Of a stretch of 64,000 nt of DNA, positions 1 to 10,975 are shown piece by piece. A model generated the notes under the pieces. It ran no database searches, was not told the DNA's origin, and was given only the letters and a program-made list of their open reading frames with translations. The stretch lies in assembly GCA_963693315.1 (NCBI GenBank), contig OY856188.1, forward strand, positions 270,067,114 through 270,131,113, in the 5' to 3' direction. Each line of letters begins with the position of its first letter. Within the stretch, counting starts at the first letter, position 1. This DNA comes from Diogma glabrata. Its lineage: Eukaryota; Arthropoda; Insecta; Diptera; Cylindrotomidae. The translations under genes were made by a program, and so were the position numbers.

Positions 1-690
1 AAATTTTAATCTAAAACAATAATTGTCATGAGCCACTTCTGTTGCTCTCTGAGGTCAATAATTTATTAACATACTAGCAGTATGCAACCATATATTGAAA
101 AGTCAGTTGAATTTAATTCTTCAAGTGAGCCTCACCAAGATAAATAACTGCAATAATAAAATTGCACAAACTAGGAAATACTTCTTGATAAAACAGAGGC
201 AAGTGCATCAAACAACAGAACTAATTTTTCTTCATAACTCTTGCGCTGCAAGGTCCTCGATTTTTGCATTTATTTGAACAGAGAATCTCCTACAACTTTA
301 CAAGTTCTGTCATTGATATTTTTAAAACGACAAACCTTTGATTAATATAACATTAACAAAAACAACTTACATTACGCAAAATTACTACATGAAAAACAAT
401 CAAAAGTAATGACAACATCATCTCGAAATTAACAGTTGATTATGCACTTCGGAGATTGGGACAAATACAGGTTAACATTTGCCTGACAACAGAATGAGGT
501 TTATTTAAAATATAAAGGGTTACACGCAATATAAACTGTTGAATAAAGTTAATAACTATTTTAATGAGCAAAATTTGCTTGGGCGTTATATCATGAATTT
601 TCGCGATTCTTTTCAACAAACATCTGAAAATATTTCCATTGAATGAATTTATCTGCAGAGATCTTACAACGGTCCAGATAGAAATTCATT
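1..690. other. AT-rich non-coding stretch
   Basis: No credible coding frame, repeat or RNA gene is seen. The 60-codon frame at 95-277 is low-complexity and matches nothing I recognise. The LOA endonuclease frame begins only near 691, after an in-frame stop around 679, so this is either unrelated flank or decayed 5' LINE sequence. Confidence 0.5.
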
Positions 691-1365
691 CCTCAAGGTG
701 GATTTCGTAAATTCATTTTAGCTTCTGCATACTTCCCGGGGGATGAGAACGAGACACCACCAGAAGTGGTAGAGAAATTCATCAAGTATTGCAACAATAA
801 GCACTATAACCTCATAACAGCGTGTGATGCTAACGCTCATCACACCGTGTGGGGAAGTAGTAACATTAACACAAAAGGCGAGCGTCTGCTTCAATGTTTG
901 TATACAAACAATATGTTTATTGCAAACAAAGATAGTGAGTCGACCTTTAAAAACGCCATCAGAGGTGAGGTCCCTGACCTTACTTTAACAAACATAAACG
1001 CTCGTAACCATATTAAGAACTTGCATGTTTTGAAGGAAGCTTCTATGTCTGATCATGCTTATATATGTTTCAACATAGAAAACTACCCGGAGAGCATACA
1101 GTACTTTAGAAACCCGAAAAAAACCAACTGGGAGCTTTACACAACATATCTATCTTCATAATAATGTAAATAGTTGCGGCAGAATCAACTCCACATTTGA
1201 GCTTGATTCTGCAGCAAATAATTTAACAAGAAATTATCATATAACCTTAATACTCCAATAACTCAACTCAAAAGATGCAAAGATGTATTTTGGTGGAATG
1301 GTAACTTGGAGAGGAAAACTAATAAAGTTCGTAAGCTCTTTAACAGAGCAAAAACAACAAATAAC
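691..1365 (+). pseudogene. LOA-type LINE endonuclease domain remnant (5' part)
   Basis: This encodes the C-terminal half of an apurinic-type (EEP) endonuclease, the enzyme that nicks target DNA for target-primed reverse transcription. The frame opens near 691 with an ILASAYFPGDEN-like stretch, then CDANAHHTVWGSS, a conserved EN block with catalytic D and N and the partner H. It ends with DLTLTN and the catalytic SDHAYICF. The frame stops at 1161, but recognisable linker sequence continues in another frame (EWWNGNLE-like, then VRKLFNRAK) to about 1360, where foreign DNA begins. The RT half of the same element resumes at 3389. The N-terminal third of EN is missing. The LOA assignment rests on the motif style and on the linked RT; a related I/Jockey-group clade is possible. 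Confidence 0.75.
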
Positions 1366-2125
1366 TAGTAGGGTAGGGTGTGACCATAGCGGCCACGCCA
1401 AGAACTTCCCGTTAAGTTAAATAGATAACATTAAGATATTTTCTTAAAACTTTAATAAATTGAAATTCTCTTTCTAAGACTTGCAATTAATCGTCATTTT
1501 TTCATATTTTGGTTACACTGGAAAGATGATTTTCATTGCACCATATATTTAAAAAAAACTAGCGATGGAGTCTACTTAAAGTCTACTTTGTCAACGCTGC
1601 TAAAATTTTTTCGATTTTTCTCAAACAATATCACCATTTTTAAGGTTCCGTACTTTGAAAAAGTAAAAACGGTACCCAATTGGTGAGACTTCGGTGTCAG
1701 TCCGAATTTCTACATAATCGATTTTCTCAAAAACTATAAGTGCTATCAACTTGAAATTTTTTACAGTTATACAATGTGTTTGTCCACGCCTACTGACAAC
1801 AAAAAAATTATGAATATTATTTTTTATCAATATTTTATGGACATTGATAGGGAGATAGTAAAACAAAATTTTGTTTTAAGGAATTGAGTTTGGTTTAAAA
1901 AAATCAAAAAAAAATCCGAATATTTCAAAAAGACATTTCAATGAATTATCGACTGCTTAGTTTTTAAGTTGTTTCCAAAAATGTGTGTTTTTTTTTGTCC
2001 CCCACCTTAACTTCGAACATTACAAAAGCAGCAAGTTGCAAAACTACTATACACATTACAAAAACCTTATGCTCTAAGTTTCAACAAAATTAAATGTCAA
2101 GACTGAGAAGTCTAAAAAAGTTGTT

Positions 2126-2755
2126 CAACGAACCAGAGACATCCTCCCCGACTCCTTTGCCAAATTTTGAAAATAGCTGATTCAAAATAGCACATTTTCC
2201 ATATTCAAATAAGCCCGGATGCGTTTGCGGCTCATTTTAATTCAAAAGTCTCATCAAGTTCTCATGCGTTTGCGTAATGAAAATAACGCCTATTTTTCAA
2301 ATTTTCTTAAAAAAACTCAAAAAGTAAGATAGCAATTGTTTATACAAATGTCATTATAAATGGCTGACATGATGACAAACAAAATGGGAGGTAAATGATC
2401 TTGATAGCATTATTTATTCTAGTAATACTTGCAAGAGATGATATTCAGTTTTTTGGAAACCCCTAAAAAATAAATGAACTGATTTCATTAGAAAAGGGCT
2501 GGGCTGTAAGTTACGCCAAGATATATCGATTGTGACCATTGAAATTGAAATTGGATCATCCTTTGTTGAGAGAGCATTGGACAAATGTTTGTCCACATAC
2601 GATGATACACACGCACATAACCACACACATATACATACTGCCAGCTAAAAATAGCCTAAACAGCTTCAGGAGGTCTTGAAACGTAAAGATATTATAAAAA
2701 TTTCGATTTCGAAAATCGAACCAAAAACAATAACTTCTCATATCGGGAAGCTAAT
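2126..2755 (+). repeat. A630 repeat, tandem unit 1
   Basis: First of two direct copies of a ~630-bp unit. Shared landmarks are CCCGGATG (2214 and 2843), ATATTCAGTTTTTTGGAA (2441 and 3074) and ATCGGGAAG (2741 and 3371 region), all about 629-633 bp apart. Each unit holds a CA-rich microsatellite, then CAGACTGCCAGCTAAAAATAG, then ends in the near-palindrome CTTCYCATATCGGGAAG. Frames running antisense through the units give similar peptides in each copy, but with no known domain. I read these as shadows of the repeat. Confidence 0.8.
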
Positions 2756-3386
2756 AAACAGTTGACCAGGCAATCTACTCTCGAACCTCTGACCTTTTTG
2801 TCAAATTTAGAAAATAACTCAGGTTTTTGATATTCAAGTAAACCCGGATGCGGTTGCAGCTCATTTACATACAAAAGTTTCATCTAGATATCATGCGTCT
2901 GCATAAAGAAAATAACACGTAGTTTTTCCACATTTTGTTAAAAATCTCAAAAACTAAGATAACAGTTGTTTATACAAATGTCATTATAAATGTCTGATAT
3001 TATGACAAACAATATGGAAGATTCATGACCTTGATAGCATTATTTATTAATCTTAAGATATTTGCAAGAGATGATATTCAGTTTTTTGGAAGGCACTAAA
3101 AAACAAATGATTTAATTTCGCTAGAAAAGGACTGGGCTCTAAGTTACGACAAGATACATCGAATGCGACCATTTTCGTTAAAATCGACCCATCCGTTGTT
3201 GAGAAAGCGTTGGGCAAAATTTCTCCACACAGCGATATACACATACATACACACACACACATACAGACTGCCAGCTAAAAATAGTCTAAAAAGCTTCAGG
3301 AGGTCATGAAACGTAAAGATATCAAAAAAATTCCGATTTCGAAAGTTGACCCAAAAACAATAACTTCCCATATCGGGAAGTTAATT
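2756..3386 (+). repeat. A630 repeat, tandem unit 2
   Basis: Second direct copy, moderately diverged from the first. It ends in CTTCCCATATCGGGAAG followed by TTAATTAGA, immediately before the LOA RT frame resumes. The same unit occurs singly and inverted at 13725-19190, where it is interrupted by two other elements. Confidence 0.8.
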
Positions 3387-3388
3387 AG

Positions 3389-4855
3389 ATAAAGTACCGA
3401 GCAGCTCTAACCAATTACAATAAAGTACTCAGACAATCAAAAAGGAATAGCTGGAAAGAGCTCTTCAATACGATAGATAATCTGCCTGTTATAGCTCGAC
3501 TCCAAAAATTGATGTCGTCTGATCACACAAATCCTCTAGGCTCAATCTGTAAACCAAATGGTACGTATACCATCAGCTGCATTGAGACACTAGATACTTT
3601 ACTTCAAACCCACTTGCCGGGCTCAACAGAATGGAGCACAGAAGATAATGCCAACGAAGACGTACATCTTCTAGATCCTGCAACTAAAAGTACTGCAGAT
3701 AATTTAGCCAATACAAATTTCACCCCCAACAAAGTGAGATAAGCTATAGAATCCTTCGGTCCGTATAAATCATCCTTCCATATCTCATGCGTTTGTTCAA
3801 AGCACGTTTTCGCCTTGCTTACATTCCTCAGATATGGCGAGAAACTAAAGTTGTTTTTATACCCTACCCAGGAAAAAAAACTAAATGAAGCCAAATCATA
3901 CAGACCTATAAGTCTTACATCTCTTCTATTAAAAACAATGGACAAGATGTTGGACTATCACATTCGTCATGTATGTTTTAAACAAAACCCTCTCAACTCT
4001 AGCCAGCACGCCTTTCAGACTGGGAAATCTAATGAAACGGCGTTGCAAGAAATTGAAAGCACTCTAAACTACAAGGAGGCACTTGTATGTACATTTATGG
4101 ACATACAAGGAGCTTTTGACAATGTCCACTTCAATGCTATCATTGAAATGGCCACAAAGAAAAATATAAACTAGAATATAATTGCGTGGATTATCAAAAT
4201 GCTACAGAGTTGGAAGATAACGGCTACACTAGGTGATTATTCAATGACTGTTACTGCATCTAGAGGCTGCTTGCAAGGGGGTGTGTTCTTTCCACTGCTT
4301 TGGCTAATGGTGGCTGATGATCTCCTCACCAAGCTAAATGATTCCGGCTTCACTACTGTAGGCTATGCCGACGACTTGGCAGTCATGGTTAGAGGGAAAC
4401 ATGACTTCATTGTCGCTGGTCGAAGCCAGACAGCTCTTTATCTTATACCAAAGTGATGCAACAGATTGGGACTGTCGATCAACCCCCAAAAAACAAGCAT
4501 TATCGTTTTTACAAACAGGAGAATCTTTAATTTCTTTTCTCCTGTTCTTAACGGCGATCCAATACAAACATCAAAAGAGGTTAGATATTTAGGTGTGATA
4601 CTGGATAGCAAACTAATCTGGAACTCACACCTGACATATATCTCCGATAAGGCAAACAAAGTTTTCTTCACATGGAGAAACCTGTTTGGGAAAACATGGG
4701 GTCTTAGCCCAAAAATGATACTTTGGTTGTAACAAAGTATTATAAAACCAATTCTAACATATGCAGATCTAGCTTGGTGGCTTAAAACGCGCCAAATAAC
4801 TATCTGCCAACACCTGTTGGCATATATGTCAAAACTAGCGCGTTAAATTATGGAA
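3389..4855 (+). pseudogene. LOA-type LINE reverse transcriptase remnant
   Basis: This is the reverse-transcriptase half of the element begun at 691. Blocks in order are linker RQSKRNSWKELFNTIDN; RT motif 2 SYRPISLTSLLLKTMDKML (about 3898); QHAFQTGKSNETAL; catalytic FMDIQGAFDN (about 4094); RGCLQGGVFFPLLW; catalytic GYADDLAVM (about 4361); then LGLSINPQKTSIIVFTNR and VRYLGVILDSKLIWNSHL. The frame is broken by stops near 3740, 4172, 4456 and 4730, but homology continues (LTYADLAWW) to about 4850. No RNase H domain is visible, so the 3' end looks truncated or lost. YADD, the LTSLLLKT block and RGC-QGG are typical of the LOA clade. It is inactive. Confidence 0.85.
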
Positions 4856-6840
4856 ACATAAATCACTCAAGAATTACAACAATTAACTGTTGTCAACAAT
4901 TGGCAAATGCGTGTGTTTATAACCGACAAACCGATTAAAACCGACAAAAATCTTAAAATTTTCCAACCGCATTTTTTATTCATCAACATTTGGAATGAAA
5001 AACAAGTAAAATTGTTTTGTTTTTGCTTATCAAAAGCTTATATAAAGTTGAATTGATTATTAGATGATAAACTTTGAACAATAACCTTATTTTAGTCATC
5101 ACTTTAACTTAAAAAATTATGTAAATAAAATTTCCTTAACTGTAATCGCATCTGTTTGTAGTTGCAGCTGTTTTATTTCATGTTAAGTTAAATAAGTGTT
5201 TTTTAATTTGCTTGGATATAAACTTTATATTTAATGTAACAAGAATGTAACTACTAAAACCAAGATATGATGATGAGTTGATAAGTGTGTGCATTTTCGT
5301 TATCAGTTAGATGCAAAAAAGATTAAAGGAAGGAGCATGATTTGTTACTAAAATTTAGTATAGTACAGTATACTCTAGTAGACAAAATATTTATCGATCT
5401 GTATTCAATCGATATAATTAAGTTAGCTTTAAAGCTCTTTTATAGTGTTACTCATATTCAGCTTACTTAGCTTCATTTCTTAAATTTCTATCTATCTTCA
5501 AATCGCCATGGAGTACTTATAACCCAACACTCGTGTGGTTGAAGAAAGTTTTCGTTTTATTTAAATAAATTCGCAAAAAAAACAACTTTAACACGCTCTG
5601 ATAATTTCAATAAATGGGGTAGAAACATATTCAGGAGAAGGATATATATGTATAAGTATATAAACTATTTTCTATTAGTAAGGTCGGAAGCTTTATATTA
5701 CTTTTCTTAACAAATTCTTATCCCATTATCCTTTAAATTTAGAAAACTCATGAGTCAGTTGACTTTTCCGCAAGCATCGGAATGCAATCTGAATTCTGAA
5801 CTGATTTTGTATTACAAATTTTTCTTAAATAATATTCAATATACATTTTTACGAAATTAATGGCAAACTTGAATAATCGAAACCAGAATTTGTTATTCTT
5901 AAAGCTATTGTTATAAATTATTAACGGATTTGTAACTCATATATTCACCTTTCTTTTAAAAAGCTGATTAACACGCTTTTAGAATTAGTTTAAAAAATTC
6001 CACATTAACACAATTTTTTATTTTGAAAATTTATACACCCAAAACCTTCACGGTCATTTAATTTTTTTTTTGTTTAAACCATTAAGTTATGAATTTAAGA
6101 AATTAGTTTTCATAATCAACAAAATTTCTTGAAAATAAATCAAAATATAACACAATGCAACACATCAACTGATTTTTAAATTTGCAAAACAATTTTTTCA
6201 AGTAGTTTTTTCTCTTTTTTTCATCAAAAGGAAAACGAAAACAAATACTAATTACTTAAGTAAATTTGGTTAAGTAATTTAAAAATATTCCTTTTTATAT
6301 AATTTTGATATACAAAAACAAAACAACTAATTAATAATTTTTTGAATAAATTATAAATTAATAATGCTAATAATACTATTAAATTGTACGACGACGATCA
6401 ATGCGTTTAAATGAACAATCGACAACTGAAAATTTAAAAATAAAATTTAAAATTTTTGTTACTGCAAAATGAAAAATGAAATAAATTTTTATTTACTTGA
6501 TCATTACCGTGGATACAATATGTTTTGATTTAATATTAATATTCTATTCGTGTTATTTATTTATAAATAATCTTCGATTAAGTTACAATATGATTAAAAA
6601 TTGAAAAAAGTTTTATTTAAATTTATAGAACTATTGGTTGGTATTTGAAGAAGATATATGCGTAACGTAAGAATACCTTATTGAAAAACAAACACACGAA
6701 TCTGTGAAGTTCTGAAAATATAGCTTGAATTTATAGCTTCTTCTTAGATAGAATTTTTTATAGAGAAAGATATTACGATAAAGGTACAAAATAAAAAATG
6801 TAACTGAGTGTGTCACACCGGAAGTTACAGAGTTCTTTTA
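4856..6840. other. AT-rich intergenic stretch
   Basis: Nothing codes here and I see no repeat shared with the rest of the window. It is rich in poly-A and poly-T runs. The 61-codon antisense frame at 6631-6816 has no recognisable domain. Confidence 0.4.
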
Positions 6841-6867
6841 TTTTTTCGAAAACGTTATTATTGGCGT

Positions 6868-6989
6868 GAGTGGGTAACGTGGGTAACGTGTCTGTCAACG
6901 GATTCGAACATGGCACTGATGAGGAAGGTTCGAATTCATCCGAAATAAGTAAAATGAGAAATGGAGTTTTTTCAGTAGTAATTTCCCAA
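6868..6989 (+). repeat. tRNA-like SINE fragment, copy 1
   Basis: A GGGTAACGTGTCTGTCAACG stretch resembles a tRNA 5' half with a degenerate A box. It is followed by CACTGATGAGG and GGTTCGAATTC, a B-box-like element at 6928-6938. The tail CCGAAATAAGTAAAATGAGA plus a T-rich stretch is nearly identical to the tail at 62930-62960. The two copies share about 110 bp, which supports a dispersed tRNA-derived SINE rather than a functional tRNA. No acceptor stem can be closed. Confidence 0.5.
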
Positions 6990-7341
6990 GGGCGGTGATA
7001 ATTCGAAATAATTTTTTGCCAAAAATTTCGAAAGCAAGTATATTGATAAAAGCACGACGCCGTAGGGCCGTGCTATTATCAATACCACTTGCTATTATCC
7101 AAAAAATTATGATAATTTACCAACGAACGAGGGGAATTCGTTTAGAAAATTTTTTGCCTTAGTTTTATTTTAATTTAACCCAATGAAATTCTCTAAAATA
7201 TTATGACATCATTCAATTTCACCAATAAAATTTGAATTATACTAATAACAAATAGTTATATGTCTGGCCTACTGGGATACTAAAAATTATTAAATATTTT
7301 TTGAAATAATTAACTGATATCGCAGTAGGCCAACGTATAAT
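6990..7341 (+). repeat. X-Y repeat module, copy 1
   Basis: Module X (about 6990-7158) starts GGCGGTGATAATT and ends GAAAATTTTTTGCC. Module Y (about 7159-7341) starts TTAGTTTTATTTTAATTTAA and ends GTAGGCCAACGTATAAT. Both recur inverted at 12819-13310 but with the order effectively rotated, as expected for a tandemly arranged X-Y-X unit. A GCCGTAGGGC palindrome lies near 7060. X also recurs in part at 26450-26560. No coding capacity is seen. Confidence 0.7.
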
Positions 7342-7890
7342 CTATACATGCGTTCCTTTGGAACGAAATAGCTGCTCAAAGCAGCTTTTGAGTAGATCAA
7401 CAATGGAACGCCGAAAATTGGAAAAAATTTCAAATATAGCCGCACAATTTTATTATTCTCAAAATCTTTTATTTGGGGTTGATGTTTAGATCTGAGTGGT
7501 CCATTTTATTATTAAAAATACCAAAACAAGTTTATAACCGATCTAAATAAAATCGAAAAATAAACTGCTTTTCAACTACACAACTTGTTCGAGGTAGAGT
7601 AGATCAAAGCAAATTTGAGTAAGTTTGATTTTCAATGGAACGCGCCTTATATATAAATACGTAAGCACTATTTTTGTGGTACAATTTAAAAATATTTGCC
7701 TCAACAAAAATGTGGCAATATGTATATCGTTTAAAAGGTCTTGAGTAGTACATGTGCCGAAGAATATTTTTTTTGAATTTTGACCATTTTTTCAGAAAAA
7801 ATGTCATAGGAGTATTTGTTTGAGTTTTTTGTTCGGTTATTCTGTTTTTTTTTTTCAAGTTATTTGTTTCACAATTCAAAATCAATCTAT
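7342..7890. other. Non-coding stretch with short palindromes
   Basis: Perfect small palindromes occur (GTTCCTTTGGAAC, GCTGCTCAAAGCAGC at about 7353-7386), along with a repeated 'GAGTAGATCAA' phrase. The 100-codon antisense frame at 7604-7906 is low-complexity and crosses the left end of the Sola-like element, so I do not call it a gene. Confidence 0.35.
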
Positions 7891-7894
7891 CTAT

Positions 7895-8515
7895 GAGCAA
7901 TTTCACACAAGTTCAGCAAATTTTTGGGAAATTTTGACTTGACCCCTTTTAATTTTGATTATTTTTCGTTTATAGATAGTCTTTCATAAATCAAAAATAC
8001 GAGTTCTCTTAAAATTTTTTTTTTCGACCAGGGATCTTCACAGGGTGCCCCTCAAGTTTTTGTTATTTTGTGATGTGAGTGCATTTTGACGAGCGATTGT
8101 AGAAAAACTACTGAATTGATTTTCATAAATGATATGTCGTTGAATAGGTATTAGAACAAAGTTTTTAAAAATGTACACTGTTAATTTTTTGAAATAATTT
8201 TTAACGGTGTAACATAAGAAAAAAACAGTGTAATTGAAGAAAAGATGGCACAGCCTCTTTTTTTTTTTAACTAAATTGAAGCTCATTTTATATCTAACCA
8301 CTTGTGAAAGTTTCGGACACGCGTTATTTTTTGTTTTGAAGATAAAATTCGTTGTGCATATGACTGTCGGGAATCAGTTTTTTTTGTTCTGAAGGAAAAT
8401 TATAAAAATTGCGTTATAAACTTAGAGATTTTTTTTTATGTTAAATATCAAATATTTTATTATTAAATGAACTTTTCAAAATATTATAAAAATTATATAT
8501 GTGCAATAAAGAAAA
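7895..8515 (+). repeat. Left terminal inverted repeat of the Sola-like element
   Basis: Inverse counterpart of 10160-10774. Landmarks are GAGCAATTTCAC, CTTGACCCCTTTTAATTTTG, TCACAGGGTGCCCCTCAA, GACGAGCGATTGTAG, a long T run, CATATGACTGTCGGGAATCA, and finally TATCAAATATTTTATTATTA. All of these appear in reverse order and opposite strand at the right end. The 87-codon frame at 8038-8301 is a shadow of this repeat. Confidence 0.9.
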
Positions 8516-9676
8516 TATGAGCAATTTCAGCATAAATCCACAAAAGCGCTTATTGTTATGTACATGCATTTCATGTACTTATATGGAGTTTAAAAATAAG
8601 TTTCCTGATGTGAAAAAAGGATTTACTAAATTCACGTCCCTTCGACCACAAGAATGTATTAAATTATCCCAAAGAGTTCATAATGTGTGCGTGTGTACCA
8701 TACATCAAAATATAAAACTAATGATTCAATACTCTAAGATGTCTTGGATTACTGATGCTGCTTTCCAGAATTATAACACATTAATTGACTTTGTTTCATG
8801 TGGTAAATTAACAAAATATTGTCATACTTTGAAGTGCAATGAAAGTGTTTAGAAAAACTTCAACAACTGGAAAAAAATTAATAAAAGACTTTGACGTTAA
8901 AGGAATCCTTCAAATCAAATATCAACTATAAAATACCACTGATCGATGCAATTTTGATACTTTAATAGAAACTGTAGAAGAATTTATGAAAAAATTTATT
9001 TACCGTTTACAAATTTCGATACCACACAACTTTTCGCAAAACAGCAATCTACATTCACTGAGGAAAAACAAAAAAATTAGAAGCAGGAGAGTGCTTCGTT
9101 CAAGGGGACTTTTCTGAAAACTACGGCTTCATAATTCAGGATGCGGTTCAAGGCTATCATTATAATAATTCACAAGCTACTATTCATCTATTTGTCATTT
9201 ATCTTAAAAGTGCCGCAAGTGAATATATACATCACCGAAGTTTTATACTCATTTCGGATCACAACAGTACTACAGTTCATCTTTTCATTACAAAACTTAT
9301 TGAATTCATCAAAACGCATATCAATTTTAATATTACGAAAATAATTTATAACACTGACGGTGCACCTTCTCAATACAAAAATAAACATAACCTAATTAAC
9401 TTATGCCACCATAAAAAGACTTTAAGGTTGATGCAGAATGGCATTTTCAAGCTACCAGCCATGGAAAGGAACCTTGTGATGGAATTGGTGGTACACTGAA
9501 GCGTGCTGCACACCGTTATAGTATGGCGGGCAAAGATATTGTTGATACACCAAAAAAACTTTTCGAATGGGCTTTAAAATGGGAATCTACCATGAACTTT
9601 GGATACGCCGGTAAAAGTGAATATCAATTAACAAAAAAAAATTACAAAATCGATATAAAAATGCGATTACTATAAG
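8499..9676 (+). pseudogene. Sola-like DDE transposase, degenerate
   Basis: The N-terminal part (8499-8852, 117 codons) reads FKNKFPDVKKGFTKF, then LRPQECIKLSQRVHNVCVCT, a Cys/His-containing region. After stops and frameshifts, the catalytic part is readable from 9089: QGDFSENYGFIIQDAVQGYH, NNSQATIHLFVIY, LISDHNSTTVHLF, YNTDGAPSQYKNK, NLCHHKK and SHGKEPCDGIGGTLKRAAH. The acidic residues in GDFSENY, TDGAPSQYKN and EPCDG are candidate catalytic positions. A one-base frameshift near 9419 separates the HHKK and AEWHF blocks. The coding strand points toward the right repeat. It is clearly a transposase-type protein and cannot be expressed intact; assignment to Sola (Sola2-like) is inference. Confidence 0.75.
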
Positions 9677-9706
9677 TGAAACTCAAAAATTTTATTCTTT
9701 TGTACC

Positions 9707-10245
9707 ATTAAATACTAAAACAATAAATGCAAAAATGTTTTTCAACTCAAAAGAAACTTTTAAATGTAAAATAAGTAAATAATTTTTAATAACTATATTT
9801 ATTTTCTTTAACCTACATATATAATTTGTATGATACTTTAAAAAGTTTATTCAATAATAAAATATTTGTAATTTAATGTTAAAATACAATCTTTTACTTT
9901 ATGACCATAATAACATAATACGAACACAATACTTCTCCAGTCAAAAGTTCCTAAATATATTTAGTTATTTATACGACTTTTTTGTTTGCAGTCGAGACTG
10001 TCAAATTATTTTTTATAAGAGTGACAAGTGATTATTAAAAGTGGTAAATAAACATTTCATTTTTTTATGCCATCTAATACAAAGAAAATAATTGCAGAAG
10101 TGTTTTCCTATTCAAAAGAAACTTCTGTTTGTAAAATAAGTAAATCATTTTTAACAATTGTATTTATTTTATTTATTGTACTATATATATAATTTTTATA
10201 ATATTTTAAAAAGTTCATCTAATAATAAAATATTTGATATTTAAC
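9707..10245 (+). repeat. Direct duplication inside the Sola-like element
   Basis: About 170 bp downstream of the transposase (9707-9880) recurs as a diverged direct copy at about 10077-10245. Shared phrases include CAAAAGAAACTT, GTAAAATAAGTAAAT and TAATAATAAAATATTTG. The second copy forms the inner edge of the right inverted repeat. This suggests one element end nested in another, or a tandem duplication of the subterminal region. Confidence 0.65.
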
Positions 10246-10774
10246 ATAAAAAAAAATCTCTAAGTTTATAACGCCATTTTTATAATTTTCCTTCAGAACA
10301 AAAAAAACTGATTCCCGACAGTCATATGCACAACGAATTTTATCTTCAAAACAAAAAATAACACGTGTCCGAAACTTTCACAAGTGGTTAGATATAATAT
10401 AAGCTTCAATTTCGTTTAAAAAAAAAGGCTGTGCCATCTTTTCTTCAATTACACCGTTTTTTTCTTATGTTACACCGTTAAAAATTATTTCAAAAAATTA
10501 ACAGTGTACATTTTTAAAAACTTTGTTCTAATACCTATTTAACGACATATCATTTATGAAAATCGATTCAATAGTTTTTCTACAATCGCTCGTCATAATG
10601 CACTCACATCACAAAATAACAAAAAATTTGAGGGGCACCCTGTGAAGACCCCTGGTCGAAAAAAATTTTAGGAGAACTTGTATTTTTATTTATGAAAGAC
10701 TATCTATAAACAAAAAATAATCAAAATTAAAAGGGGTCAAGTCAAAACGTTGTTGAACCTTCGTGAAATTGCTC
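10160..10774 (-). repeat. Right terminal inverted repeat of the Sola-like element
   Basis: Inverse of 7895-8515 with scattered substitutions. It ends GTGAAATTGCTC directly before the CTAT duplication. The unusually long repeats may reflect fold-back evolution, as in the derivative at 37285-38671. Confidence 0.9.
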
Positions 10775-10975
10775 CTATATATAAAATTCTCTATTAAACT
10801 AAACTATTTTGTATACCCTTAAAGCATAAGGGGGGCCCCCTCCCAAAAAATTTTTTTTCGTTTTTCAGACAAAATTTTTTATTCCTATTTTTTTATGATT
10901 TGACATTAAAAAATACACATAACCCTTAATTTCTCTTCTACCACTAACCTTCATTTTTTAATTGCGATATTAGTA

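Larger units (their letters stand above)
1366..3388 (+). mobile_element. 2 kb insertion splitting the LOA LINE
   Basis: The LINE linker breaks near 1365 and picks up again in frame (KYRAALTNYNKVLRQ) near 3391. Everything between is unrelated, so it is best read as an insertion. Its left part contains a GGTTCCGTAC...GGTACCC block (about 1645-1680) and 'TCTCAAAAACT' sentences of the kind common in insect repeats. Its right part is the A630 tandem dimer. Both ends carry AACTTCCC motifs (about 1404 and 3363). I see no obvious coding capacity, terminal inverted repeats or clean target duplication, so the class is unknown. Confidence 0.55.
7895..10774 (+). mobile_element. Sola-like DNA transposon with long inverted repeats
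   Basis: A 2,880-bp element bounded by GAGCAATTTCAC and its inverse GTGAAATTGCTC. It is flanked on both sides by CTAT (7891-7894 and 10775-10778), an apparent 4-bp target duplication. The terminal inverted repeats run about 600 bp on each side. The middle holds a decayed transposase gene (8499-9676). A 4-bp duplication, a DDD-type transposase style and long inverted repeats fit the Sola superfamily as I know it, but the family name is an inference. A fold-back relative with ATAT duplications lies at 37285-38671. Confidence 0.7.

Noticed and set aside
2414..3371. Antisense frames with similar peptides (for example YCFWVNFRNRNFFDIF) in both A630 units
   Set aside because: Similarity follows from DNA duplication. 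Frames are short, overlap in different phases and contain a translated CA microsatellite.
2370..3380. Hammerhead ribozyme in A630, as in Penelope-like or retrozyme dimers
   Set aside because: The tandem-dimer layout prompted a search, but I saw no CTGANGA core paired with GAAA in a plausible fold.
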